From CAWGGS01 sp046704745 (GTDB taxonomy: Bacteria; Desulfobacterota; Desulfobulbia; Desulfobulbales; Desulfocapsaceae): a stretch of 64,000 bases of DNA. This document shows positions 24,551-33,470 of this stretch, piece after piece. The notes under the pieces are model-generated. The model had not been told where the DNA came from. It made no database searches and worked only from the letters and a program-made list of their open reading frames with translations. The stretch covers positions 1-64,000 of the forward strand of contig JBJKRL010000087.1 of assembly GCA_046704745.1 (NCBI GenBank). Direction: 5' to 3'. The position numbers and the translations under genes are program-made. Every line of letters starts with the position of its first letter. Position 1 is the stretch's first letter.

Positions 24551-27500
24551 TCACGCCACTCGGCCGACAAGCCAGAACAGCTCGCTGTTGGCGCTGGCCG
24601 ATATGCCCACCTGGGTAAAACCCGTCGTGCTCATGAGACTCTTCAGGTCCTGGGTCTCATGATAGCTGGCTTTACTACCGGTTAACCGGGTTCTCATATC
24701 CTCCACATACCAATACCAGGACCGCTTCTTCAGAGGACGGACTACGAATCTGGCCGCCAGTTGTCCTCCCGGTCGCAGAAGACTCCGGGCCCGGTCCAGC
24801 GTTTGTTGCAACTGGTTGTCATCGAGGTAATGCAGCATGTCAAGGAGCAGGACAAGATCGAATTTTTCCTGCTCCTGAGGCAAATCTGGCGCAGCCCCTT
24901 CGATGATTGTCCCCCGGTTGGAGACGACCATCCCGGCTACCCTGACCCGTTCCGGATCAGGATCGATCCCCACCACGTGGGCCCCGGGAAACTGTTCCAG
25001 ACACCAGCATGCCGGCACACCATACCCGCAGCCGATATCGAGAACCCGCTTTACGTGCCGCGTCTCTTGCAGCAGGTTTGGCAGTTCGCAAAACAGGGGA
25101 TCGCTTTTCAGTTTGAATCGGGCGAAAATCCGCGGATAGGCTTCAAGAAGACGATACCGCCTAAGGATTCTATCATGCAGGCTGCCGGACTCGACCCCTT
25201 CCCTGTTTTGCTGCTTCAGATAGGCTTCCAGCAGAGGAGGAAGGATAAGGACCGTTCCCAAGAAGGAGTATCCGATGCCGCACAGTGAGGTGATGCCGAT
25301 GCTCTTCAACGTCGAATGCTCGGCAAAACAGAGCACCCCGAAACCGATGAGCGTCGAGGCGGCCGATAACAGGACCGCACTCTTCACCAACACATAGGAA
25401 CCATGGTTGGCCGCCCCATATCTTCTGCGGCCGCAGACGGTGTAGATTGTGTAGTCGACCCCCAGGCCCAGGATCACAACCGTCAACATAAGCCCCGGGA
25501 TATCGAGGGGATGGCCCATGAGGTTCAAGGTGCCGAGCGTACAGATATAGGCAAAGACAAGGGGAAGCAGCGTCATGACGGTAAGATGCACATCCAGGAA
25601 ATAAAGGAAGAGCATCAGACTGATGATTACCGACATGATCAATAGTGATGAGGAAAAGGTGGTAAACAGGATGTGGCTCAGACGACTGGAAAAGGCAGAG
25701 GCATCGAATATCTTCCCGTCCTTTCCATATTTTTTCAAGAAACGGGAGGAACTGTACATCTTGCCCGGAGTGACGGCGGTAAACTGGACCAGCCTTCCGT
25801 CCTTTTTTGCCACAACCCCCAGCAGGTTATCGTAGACGGGTGAAAGCCGAACCGGCTTAATCGCTGTTTGTGGATTTAATAGGGCGAAAAAAGAGGAAAA
25901 GGCATCTTTAGTAAAGCCCAGTTCCGCCCCCTCCCGGACCAGATCCTGAATCATCTTCTTTACCCGATCTGGTGTCCAGAAGGCATTCCAGGCGGCCCTG
26001 TTACTCTCGCCGAGCTGCCTGCCTGGAAAGATCATGGAGGGGTTGAAGGCGGACTGAATTCGTCCTGCCTCTTTGTCCTTCTCCATCTCCTCGTATAAAC
26101 CATCATTACGTTTCTGCAATTCGTTTCGCGATGCGCCCGTGGTCATCAGGTAGACCTTACGGCCGATATCGCCCCAGACCCTGGTAAACAGGGCGCCGTC
26201 TTCCTGCGTCTTTTGGCTGACAGTGTTCATGTCGCCAAGACTCAGATGAAACTGGGGTCTGGCGAAAAAGACCATGATACCGGCAAACAAAACGGCGGCG
26301 ACAAATCCGGGTTTGCCGGCGCTGAAGAGCCAGCTGGAAAATCGGTGCAGGGGCGGATTCTTTTTGCCGGATGGGGGCATTACGGGAAAAAGCCTGGGGC
26401 AGACAAAGTAGATGAACAGATAGGTGAAGGCCAGCCCCAGGGCCGTGAATTCACCAAGGGCCGCAAACACCGGAAAATCACTGATCCCCAGGACCAGAAA
26501 AGATGCAATAGTGGTGAGAAGAGCGATTATACCGCCGATTGATTGCACCTCCCGGGCTGCCTGTTTCCCTTTGGCAGCCTCGGGCCGGTCAAAGAACAGC
26601 AGGTAGGTGATGCTGTAATCATCCATGACTGATATGAGCGCTCCGGAAAATCCAAGGACCATGATGGAGATCGAGGAATGGAAAAGAGAATAGACGAACA
26701 GCGCCAAAGAGATCCCTGCAAGCGGTGGAATCAGGGAAAGCAGACTGAACAACGGCCGGGGAAAGGAGAGAAGCAAGAGCAGAATAATGCCTGCGGTCGA
26801 CAGCCCCAGGGCCAGAGAGACATCATGGCGAATGATCTTCTCATTATCCAGCGCCGCCCGAAATGTTCCTGTTGGAGTCAGCACCACATGGATGCCGGCG
26901 GGAGCAAATTTTTTGCTGAGATCGCGTCCGGCGGCCGCAAACAGGTCGGCAATCTGTTTTGCCGCCGCCGTATTGGAACCTGCCTTGACGGGTCTTGCCA
27001 TAAGAAGCAGATGCCTGCCGTCTTTTGAGATGAGATTTTGCTTGTAGATCCTGGCCTTATACGACGGGGCCAGATGGATCAATCTGGCGAGCACAAGGTC
27101 CTTGAGTCCCAGGGGGTCGACGCCGACAAACGAGGCCTGCCCGATGCCTTCCAGGCTCGCCATTTTGGCAACCATATCCTTGAGATGCTCTCTGATTGCC
27201 TCATGCGTAAGGCGCGGAGCCACCGATTGTTCAAGCTCCCGACGAGAGAAGAGATTCGGCAGATGATGGGCAACCTGCTGAGCAACCTCCGGGATCATTC
27301 CGGCTGTATTGACCATGCCGATTTCGGCAAACAATCCGCTTTTTGCCATTTTCACCTGCAGCAATTTGCTGCAGGCCACCAGAACATCCGGGGCGTTGCG
27401 ATCTATTGCGACATCAACGGCCACCTGGTCATGAATCGGGTGATTGGCAAATATTTCCAGCGCATCGGCAATAACCTTATCATGCCGGGGCAGGGATTTG

Positions 27501-27607
27501 CTCACATCAGTGTCGATTGTAAGACGCGTAAGTCCGAAAACTGCCGTAAATAAGAAAACGGCTATTACAGTCAGAAGAAGAGGAATATTGATTCTGTGGG
27601 ATTTCAT
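24551..27607 (-). CDS. RND/MMPL-type lipid exporter fused to a SAM-dependent methyltransferase
   Basis: A 1018-residue protein. Residues 1-785 form an MMPL-type transporter with about 12 transmembrane helices, two large periplasmic loops and the sterol-sensing-like block LGFSGALISVMDDYSITYLL. Transporters of this type accompany aryl-polyene and related lipid clusters. From about residue 820 a class I methyltransferase follows, with the SAM motif RVLDIGCGYGVPA near 850, VVGIDPDPERV, and LVLLLDMLHYLDDNQL. The junction is continuous, with no stop or frameshift. Export could thus be linked to methylation of the same molecule, but the substrate is not known. Confidence 0.8.
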   Translation of the reverse strand: MKSHRINIPLLLTVIAVFLFTAVFGLTRLTIDTDVSKSLPRHDKVIADALEIFANHPIHDQVAVDVAIDRNAPDVLVACSKLLQVKMAKSGLFAEIGMVNTAGMIPEVAQQVAHHLPNLFSRRELEQSVAPRLTHEAIREHLKDMVAKMASLEGIGQASFVGVDPLGLKDLVLARLIHLAPSYKARIYKQNLISKDGRHLLLMARPVKAGSNTAAAKQIADLFAAAGRDLSKKFAPAGIHVVLTPTGTFRAALDNEKIIRHDVSLALGLSTAGIILLLLLSFPRPLFSLLSLIPPLAGISLALFVYSLFHSSISIMVLGFSGALISVMDDYSITYLLFFDRPEAAKGKQAAREVQSIGGIIALLTTIASFLVLGISDFPVFAALGEFTALGLAFTYLFIYFVCPRLFPVMPPSGKKNPPLHRFSSWLFSAGKPGFVAAVLFAGIMVFFARPQFHLSLGDMNTVSQKTQEDGALFTRVWGDIGRKVYLMTTGASRNELQKRNDGLYEEMEKDKEAGRIQSAFNPSMIFPGRQLGESNRAAWNAFWTPDRVKKMIQDLVREGAELGFTKDAFSSFFALLNPQTAIKPVRLSPVYDNLLGVVAKKDGRLVQFTAVTPGKMYSSSRFLKKYGKDGKIFDASAFSSRLSHILFTTFSSSLLIMSVIISLMLFLYFLDVHLTVMTLLPLVFAYICTLGTLNLMGHPLDIPGLMLTVVILGLGVDYTIYTVCGRRRYGAANHGSYVLVKSAVLLSAASTLIGFGVLCFAEHSTLKSIGITSLCGIGYSFLGTVLILPPLLEAYLKQQNREGVESGSLHDRILRRYRLLEAYPRIFARFKLKSDPLFCELPNLLQETRHVKRVLDIGCGYGVPACWCLEQFPGAHVVGIDPDPERVRVAGMVVSNRGTIIEGAAPDLPQEQEKFDLVLLLDMLHYLDDNQLQQTLDRARSLLRPGGQLAARFVVRPLKKRSWYWYVEDMRTRLTGSKASYHETQDLKSLMSTTGFTQVGISASANSELFWLVGRVA

Positions 27608-27660
27608 GAATGAAAGTACGGAAAAAAGATAATAAACGGGAATGTATTATATCACATAAT

Positions 27661-27771
27661 GTTTATCCGAAAACCGCTCAGAGCTGAGAGACAACCTTTT
27701 CACGGGAGGCCATAAAGCTGCTCAACTCAGCTTTATGGCGTCCCACGAGACAGGTGGTTCCAATCCCGGGT
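27661..27771. repeat. Palindromic intergenic repeat, family A, copy 3
   Basis: ACAACCTTTTCACGGGAG leads into a perfect 12-bp hairpin (GCCATAAAGCTG / CAGCTTTATGGC, loop 27721-27727), then GTCCCACGAGACAGGTGG. The CCATAAA and TTTATGGCGTCCC blocks are shared with copies 1 and 2. The rest of 27608-27958 has no supported gene. Confidence 0.6.
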
Positions 27772-27958
27772 AACAGGCTGAATGTAAAATGCTAATACCT
27801 CCTTGTGAGGTGTTGGGTGTTACAGGGTGATAAGATGAGTATTGCAGGCTATAGCCCCTGCGCTTGCTTTTGTACCCGACCTAGTATACACTACATCGAT
27901 CAAGGTGGAAGTTGTTTCCGTCCTTGAGTTTTTCTCACATAATGGTTATATCCACGGC

Positions 27959-28375
27959 ATGAGACAGGTAACGGAAAAAATCATCCACTATTTTGCTGAC
28001 AAGGCCTACGTACGTTCGGCAATCGAGGAACAGGCCAACCTGGATGCCTTTAAACAAAAGCCCACCCCCACCATACTGGTCGGAGTCTTTTCCATAGCGT
28101 TAAGTTTTGTGCTCGGCTGGCCTGCGGTAACGGCCCTGGGTATCCTTTCCATCAAACTGCGGACCCCATGGATCGGGGTGATCGGGGGGCCGCTCATTTA
28201 TGGATTTTCCCATCTGGTCTTTCTCTTCGGCATGTACCTTTCCGGAACCGTCTACTCCTTAATCTTCTGCCGCTGGCTGACCAGGATCACCATGGAACGC
28301 GCCCTCGCCTGGACGGATGCGAACAGTTCCGCCAACCCTACACTGAAGCTGCCCCCTTCTCCATCTAAAAACTGA
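27959..28375 (+). CDS. Small membrane protein, unknown
   Basis: A 138-residue protein from the ATG at 27959, without a clear ribosome site; the frame is open upstream, so the start is uncertain. Three hydrophobic segments lie around residues 38-55, 60-75 and 80-98 (VGVFSIALSFVLGW, VIGGPLIYGFSHLVFLFG, MYLSGTVYSLIFC). The N terminus is charged and helical. No family is recognised. It is read against both flanking genes of the lipid cluster. Confidence 0.55.
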   Translation: MRQVTEKIIHYFADKAYVRSAIEEQANLDAFKQKPTPTILVGVFSIALSFVLGWPAVTALGILSIKLRTPWIGVIGGPLIYGFSHLVFLFGMYLSGTVYSLIFCRWLTRITMERALAWTDANSSANPTLKLPPSPSKN

Positions 28376-28394
28376 TTCAATCGTTTCACTTTTT

Positions 28395-29246
28395 TCATTG
28401 CCCAGTCGGTTTATGAATTTCAGGCTTCATCCAGGCCGGAGATCTTATCTGGCCGGCGGTCACATCCCGCATCCGCAACCCGGAGACCGTCTCTTGCAGC
28501 CTGCCTTTTTGGTCCAGGATCTTAAGGTCGTAAACCAACTGATCCGCAGCCCTTGCGCAGAGACGTACCTGGACATTGTATTGCCCACCGGGGCTGGTCG
28601 GTTTGTCAATAAGTCTTGCCCCAAACCCCACGGGAAAGGGGATGAAATCAACCAGCTGCTGGCCATGAACACAGGCGGCATGCATGGCACCGTCAAGGGC
28701 AAAAGGCGATCCAAGAGGCAAGGACTTGGGCGCAAGTTTGGGAGGCGACAGGTTTCCCCAGGCATACTCCTGGTTCAAACAAAGTATTCCGTTAAGTGTC
28801 CTGTAGGCCGGGCCGAACGGTACCAGTTCCCGGTAAATTCGTTCAGCAGCCACCTCCGCGTCGGGTTCTGCTGACACATCCCACTGTCGTCCCTTCGGAG
28901 GCTCCTGCTGCCTTCCACCGAAGGACAACTCGCAATGTGCGGTCAATCGTGTAAGAGCTTTCAGTTTTTTTCTCGTCAACAGGCGGGTAAGGATTCTTCC
29001 GTCTTCTTTTTCGATAACTTCAACCAATACCTCAATTGAGCTGTCGGAGGGTGTAATTTCAAGAAATTTTAAAAAATTGGCATCTTCCATAATCTGCACG
29101 TTCACCTGAGGAAGCCTCTCCTGTACTGTCTCGGCCAAAAAAGACATCGCCTCCACAGCAGGCAGGATCACCCTGCCGTTGAAACAATGATCCGAAAACC
29201 AAGGTTGGATTGGAAGACGTATAGAAATGGGCTCGGAGGCCGTCAT
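28395..29246 (-). CDS. Polyketide-synthase-type dehydratase (double hotdog)
   Basis: A 283-residue protein resembling the PS-DH domain. The N-terminal hotdog holds the catalytic His in WFSDHCFNGRVILPAVEAMS (HxxxGxxxxP motif). The C-terminal hotdog has PFGPAYRTL and FALDGAMHAAC, where Asp is followed by His four positions later (DxxxH, the second catalytic motif). It would dehydrate 3-hydroxyacyl-ACP intermediates. Its start overlaps the stop of the thioesterase gene, and with the thioesterase and ketosynthase it forms a three-gene unit. Confidence 0.75.
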   Translation of the reverse strand: MTASEPISIRLPIQPWFSDHCFNGRVILPAVEAMSFLAETVQERLPQVNVQIMEDANFLKFLEITPSDSSIEVLVEVIEKEDGRILTRLLTRKKLKALTRLTAHCELSFGGRQQEPPKGRQWDVSAEPDAEVAAERIYRELVPFGPAYRTLNGILCLNQEYAWGNLSPPKLAPKSLPLGSPFALDGAMHAACVHGQQLVDFIPFPVGFGARLIDKPTSPGGQYNVQVRLCARAADQLVYDLKILDQKGRLQETVSGLRMRDVTAGQIRSPAWMKPEIHKPTGQ

Positions 29247-29719
29247 TTGGGAAACTGTTGCCAGAGGGCTATGGTCCGGGCATCAATCTCAACAGGGATA
29301 TTGTTGCCGTTCACGGCACAATGCCTGGTAAAACCGGTACAGGAAATCTCGCCGGTTTCGGCGCGGGTTATCAGGTAGTCGAATTGAACCTTGACCAGTT
29401 CCAATTTGGCAGGACGGGTATGAATGAGCATCAGATCATCGTAAAACAGCGGAGAGTAGTAATTGAGTTCCGTCTTGATGATCGGATAGATATAACCGCT
29501 CTCCTCAATTTTCTTATAGGGGTAATCGTTATCACGCATAAGCGAAGCCCGGCCGAATTCGAAATAGCGAAGATAATTGGCATGATAGACAACCTGTGAA
29601 CGGTCCGTATCCACATAGAGCGTGCGCAGCTCACACCGATGCCAGACAAGGCCCGTCTTTTTATCACGTACATAGGAAGGGTTATCGAGCTGCTCCGGAA
29701 CAAATGGTTTGGGACGCAT
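29243..29719 (-). CDS. 4HBT-family acyl thioesterase (YbgC-like)
   Basis: A 158-residue hotdog protein. The start at 29719 overlaps the stop of the upstream ketosynthase by one base. The signature VDTDRSQVVYHANYLRYFE is that of YbgC/FadM-type acyl-CoA or acyl-ACP thioesterases, with the catalytic Asp in the DTD position. In this cluster it probably releases or edits acyl-ACP intermediates. Aryl-polyene clusters carry a similar thioesterase. Confidence 0.82.
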   Translation of the reverse strand: MRPKPFVPEQLDNPSYVRDKKTGLVWHRCELRTLYVDTDRSQVVYHANYLRYFEFGRASLMRDNDYPYKKIEESGYIYPIIKTELNYYSPLFYDDLMLIHTRPAKLELVKVQFDYLITRAETGEISCTGFTRHCAVNGNNIPVEIDARTIALWQQFPK

Positions 29720-30984
29720 TAGAGACCTCTGAAAACAATACAACAGTTGGTGCCGCCGAAGCCGAAGGAGTTTGAGAGCACGAATTCATGGCTATGACGG
29801 CGGGCTGAATTGGGCACCACATCCAGATCAGACAGCGACGGATCGGGAATATGGTTGACGGTGGGCAGGACGAGATTCCGGCGCATGCCCTCAATTGCCA
29901 GAGCGGCTTCGATGGCCGCCGATGCCCCAAGGCTGTGCCCGACCTGCGATTTATTGGCCGAAATGGGAATTTGCGGCAAACGGCTGCCGAAAATCTCCCG
30001 CAGGCAATCCGCCTCGGTCGAATCACCGGCAGGAGTTGAGGTCCCATGAGCATTGATGGCGCCGATATCCTGGATACTTATTTCAGCATCGTCGATTGCA
30101 TCCCGCATGGCCTGCATAACAGTCCGGCCATTAGGCCTTGTAAAATGCAGGGCATCGGAGTTCCACCCGACACCGGCGACTTCGGCCCTCGCTGTGAGCC
30201 CGCAGGATTTTGCCACCTCTTCGGCAGCCAGAACGACAATGCCCGCCCCCTCAGCCAGCACGAACCCTTTACGATCCACACTGAACGGCCGGGAAGCCTG
30301 GCTGGGATCTTCATAGGAACGATCTTTGGGGCCGACCTTGATAGTGGCCAGCATATTGGCAAAACCCAGGATGATCTCCGGGATCAGGCAGGTTTCCGCC
30401 CCTCCGGCAAGGACGAAATCGCAGTCACCGTCTCTAATCATCTTCGCACCAATGCCGATGGCATGATTTCCCGAAGCGCAGGCGCCCTGGGGCGAAAAGA
30501 TAGGGCCGGTAAACCCGAGCAGCATCCCGGCCTTGCCTGCAGGAAGATTAGCGCAGAGATTAGGCAGCAGATAGGGACTCACCTTGAGCGGCCCCAGCCG
30601 TGTATAATTGTCCATGGCGATGCGGTAGGCATCCGAACCATTAAGCGCGGAGCCTATAAGGCAGGCCGTACGCGGGCCTGTCTGATCATCTATTTCAAGA
30701 CCTGCATCCGCAAGCGCCTGACGGCACATTTCCATGGTAAGAAACACGAAACCGGCATTCCACATGGAGGCATCCTTGCGGGTGACATAGGAGAACGCAT
30801 CCGGGCTCCAATCAGGGATCTCACCGACCACATTGCTTCTTGTGGCTACCTCGCACCTTGTCAGACGGCGAAAACCCGCCTTCCCGGCAGAGGCCTGCTC
30901 CCAGGTCTTGGCAAAGGTGTTGCCGAGTGCCGTGGCAGCAGCATATCCAACAACAACGACCTTTCTATTCAATGGTGCCTTCAC
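29719..30984 (-). CDS. Beta-ketoacyl-ACP synthase, FabF-like (1)
   Basis: A 421-residue ketosynthase with the complete triad: Cys169 in PQGACASGNHAIG, His313 in NAHGTSTPAGD and His350 in NKSQVGHSLG. The C terminus has SFGFGGTN. It should carry out decarboxylative condensation on ACP-bound substrates. It is the first gene of the KS-thioesterase-dehydratase unit and is separated from the next ketosynthase gene by a palindromic element. Its sequence is clearly different from the other ketosynthases in the cluster, so it probably has its own chain length or partner. Confidence 0.9.
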   Translation of the reverse strand: MKAPLNRKVVVVGYAAATALGNTFAKTWEQASAGKAGFRRLTRCEVATRSNVVGEIPDWSPDAFSYVTRKDASMWNAGFVFLTMEMCRQALADAGLEIDDQTGPRTACLIGSALNGSDAYRIAMDNYTRLGPLKVSPYLLPNLCANLPAGKAGMLLGFTGPIFSPQGACASGNHAIGIGAKMIRDGDCDFVLAGGAETCLIPEIILGFANMLATIKVGPKDRSYEDPSQASRPFSVDRKGFVLAEGAGIVVLAAEEVAKSCGLTARAEVAGVGWNSDALHFTRPNGRTVMQAMRDAIDDAEISIQDIGAINAHGTSTPAGDSTEADCLREIFGSRLPQIPISANKSQVGHSLGASAAIEAALAIEGMRRNLVLPTVNHIPDPSLSDLDVVPNSARRHSHEFVLSNSFGFGGTNCCIVFRGL

Positions 30985-31024
30985 GATTGCTGGATCCCCA
31001 ATCTTTTCTTCATTATTTGATACT

Positions 31025-31172
31025 CTCGTAAAAAGTCATCGCTACCGGACGATGGACTCTGGAAAAAGCTCGATATACTAGGCGTAGTATCTGAAACGGT
31101 GATTTGGCAGTACATATGTACGGCTAATCACCGTTTCAGATCTACAACGACGTAGATCTGGCTTTTTACGAG
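31025..31172. repeat. Palindromic intergenic element, family C
   Basis: The outer arms CTCGTAAAAAG and CTTTTTACGAG are 11-bp perfect inverted repeats 148 bp apart end to end. Inside, TCTGAAACGGTGATT (31090-31104) pairs with AATCACCGTTTCAGA (31126-31140) around a GTACATATGTAC centre, and AGATCTAC/GTAGATCT forms another hairpin. It is MITE-like and sits between two ketosynthase genes. It may also block or end transcription. Confidence 0.7.
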
Positions 31173-31187
31173 TCCATCTTATTCCTC

Positions 31188-32438
31188 TCAATGTATCCGT
31201 CTGAACACGGCGCAGGCATTGCAGCCACCAAAGCCGAATGCGTTTTTCAACACATGCCGCTGCGCAAGAGCTCTTGCCCCTTCGGCAACGCAATCAAGCC
31301 CAATCTCAGGATCGGCCTGATAATTTATCGTCGGCAGGATTATGCCGTTCTCCATACCCCGCAGAGCAAAAATGGTCTCAAGGACGCTGGAGGCCCCCAT
31401 TGCATGACCTATCTGGGATTTATTGGCACTCACTGGCGGCAAATGATCGCCGAAGATGAGCCGTAAGGCATCGTACTCCACCTTATCGCCGGCCCTGGTG
31501 GAGGTGGCGTGGGCATTGACGGCATCGATATCATCGGGGTTCAGCCCGGCATCAATGATCGCACCTTCCATACAACGGCGAATGGTGTCCAGATACGGCA
31601 TCACAAAATGGTGGGCATCTGACGTCATGGACCATCCGGCCAACTCAATCCCATAGTCCAGTCCGTGGGCATCGGCGAATTCCCGGGTGGCAAGCAGCAC
31701 GGCTCCGGCCCCTTCGGAGATGACAAATCCCCTTCTGTCTATTGAAAAAGGGCGGCTCGCTCGGGCCGGAGGTTCGTTTTCCTGACCTTTTTTCGGGTTA
31801 TAAACGCCGTTCATGGTAAAAAATCCGGCCACGATGGGCTCAACAAGAGCACAATCTACGGCACCGCAAATAACTACATCAGCTCGATTTCCTTCCAGCA
31901 GCATGGCGCCGACCAGCATGGATGTAAGGCCGGTGGCACAGGCGGTAATGGTTGCCGTGATCGGGCCCTGGGCACCGGTGTACATGGCGATCTTACCGCC
32001 GATCATATTGATGCAGGAGTTGGGATTGGTATAGGGATGCGGCAGTTTATTTTCCGCCTGCAGCCTTTGGTCGGCATGCAAAACCGCATCAAGGCCACCC
32101 ACGGCCGAACTGTACGTCACCGCCACCCGCGGCGCAAGTTCTGCATCGATGACCACGCCACTTCGCTCCATGGCCCTGGCGACCGATAACATGCCGTATT
32201 TGAAAACAGGGGAAAACCATGCCGCCTGATGGCGGGCGGAGAGGAAGGGATATGCCTGGTCGTCAATGTCCGGCACCTGTCCGGCAACCCTCACAGGGAA
32301 GTCCTGCTTGAGCGGAAAACGGGTCAAGGGGCCGATGCCGCTCTCCCCGGCCACGGCTCGCCGCCATTGCTCATCCATATCGCTGCCAAGGGGCGAAACA
32401 GCGTCATATCCGATTATGACCGGTTTTATCCTCTCCAT
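31188..32438 (-). CDS. Beta-ketoacyl-ACP synthase, FabF-like (2)
   Basis: A 416-residue ketosynthase. The ATG at 32438 is chosen because it removes a 50-base overlap with the previous gene and places the first strand (IKPVIIGYDAVSPLG) at the N terminus. Active site residues are complete: Cys167 in ITACATG, His in NAHATSTRAGD and His in NKSQIGHAMG. It lies 16 bases downstream of a radical SAM gene in a run of seven same-strand genes. It probably elongates the chain that the radical SAM enzymes act on. Confidence 0.9.
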   Translation of the reverse strand: MERIKPVIIGYDAVSPLGSDMDEQWRRAVAGESGIGPLTRFPLKQDFPVRVAGQVPDIDDQAYPFLSARHQAAWFSPVFKYGMLSVARAMERSGVVIDAELAPRVAVTYSSAVGGLDAVLHADQRLQAENKLPHPYTNPNSCINMIGGKIAMYTGAQGPITATITACATGLTSMLVGAMLLEGNRADVVICGAVDCALVEPIVAGFFTMNGVYNPKKGQENEPPARASRPFSIDRRGFVISEGAGAVLLATREFADAHGLDYGIELAGWSMTSDAHHFVMPYLDTIRRCMEGAIIDAGLNPDDIDAVNAHATSTRAGDKVEYDALRLIFGDHLPPVSANKSQIGHAMGASSVLETIFALRGMENGIILPTINYQADPEIGLDCVAEGARALAQRHVLKNAFGFGGCNACAVFRRIH

Positions 32439-32454
32439 AAATCTATAAGAGAAG

Positions 32455-33453
32455 TTACCAGGGAATGAAGCGGTACAACTTGGCGAACATCTCGTAGACC
32501 TCAATCCAATTCTGCAGGTCCTCCGAGCTGTTCATATGAGCCCGTTTGTTCACCATGACCCAGCTCATATGGGCCGCTCCGTCTTTGCAGGTCGAACAGT
32601 CACGCGTCTCCGAGGTACAACATCTATGCATGGTTTGCAGATCGGAGGCCCAGCGGATGAAATTGGTCAGTCTCTTGGGCCGGGGCGATCGTTTATCGAG
32701 CGGTTCGGTTACCGAGGGACACTCCATCCAGCTGAAGGGTCTGTCGAAGAGGGCTCCGGATGTGATAATCTTGTGGTAATACTTGGAGGATATGACTGTC
32801 TCCGGATAGCGATCCAGCATGCTGTCCATCTCCTCCCGGATCTCTACCAGTTCTTCAGGCGTCCAGGAAAAACCGTCAACCCCTTCGTCGTTGGAGAGCA
32901 GCTGCATGTGGACCTTGAGCCCTACATCTTTGATCTTGCGGATGATCTTTTCGGTCTTCCCCAGTTGTTTCGGCGTGATGGTATACAGATAATAGGCATT
33001 GGGGTCGCCTTTATAATTAGCACTGGAGATGGCAAAGGTATCCTTGCCCCGTAAGACCTTCTCATCCTCGTCGTCTCCCCAGAGGGAGAGGCCGACCATC
33101 AGGTCGGGGAAGCGCTCGCGGTCCACCTTGATGATGCCGTTGGTGGCACAGAAGGTGGGCAGGCGCTTATAAAATGCTTCGATTCTGTCGGGACAAAGGG
33201 TAGGCTCGCCGCCGATAAGAATGGCGAGATTGACCCCACGCTCCATCTCCTTTTCCACAAAGGCATGCCATTTGGCAATGTCCTTTTCCTCGGAGGCGAC
33301 CGTATGCTCTCCGGAAGAAAAAAAGAAGCACCCTTTGCAGCGCAGGTTGCAGCGGTCGGTCACATCGTAGATGGAACTGCGGATGTTGAGCCTGGAAATC
33401 TTTTTGTAACGCTCATACCACTCGGCATCAAGTAAAGAACTGACGGTTTTCAT
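32455..33453 (-). CDS. Radical SAM enzyme with C-terminal cysteine motif (a)
   Basis: A 332-residue protein without a B12 domain. The cluster motif CNLRCKGC is at about residue 34 (DVTDRCNLRCKGCFFFSSGE). ILIGGEPTLCP and VGLSLWGDDE follow, as in radical SAM enzymes of the MoaA/SPASM type. The C terminus has RCCTSETRDCSTCKDGAAH, a spacing of Cys shared with the next gene's product (ACCVPDTDCVDCRHYA), which suggests an auxiliary iron-sulfur cluster. The two are paralogues and adjacent, so they may act as a pair. The substrate is unknown, though the position between ketosynthase and ACP genes points to an acyl chain. Confidence 0.85.
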   Translation of the reverse strand: MKTVSSLLDAEWYERYKKISRLNIRSSIYDVTDRCNLRCKGCFFFSSGEHTVASEEKDIAKWHAFVEKEMERGVNLAILIGGEPTLCPDRIEAFYKRLPTFCATNGIIKVDRERFPDLMVGLSLWGDDEDEKVLRGKDTFAISSANYKGDPNAYYLYTITPKQLGKTEKIIRKIKDVGLKVHMQLLSNDEGVDGFSWTPEELVEIREEMDSMLDRYPETVISSKYYHKIITSGALFDRPFSWMECPSVTEPLDKRSPRPKRLTNFIRWASDLQTMHRCCTSETRDCSTCKDGAAHMSWVMVNKRAHMNSSEDLQNWIEVYEMFAKLYRFIPW

Positions 33454-33470
33454 AATGATTCTTGTATTTC

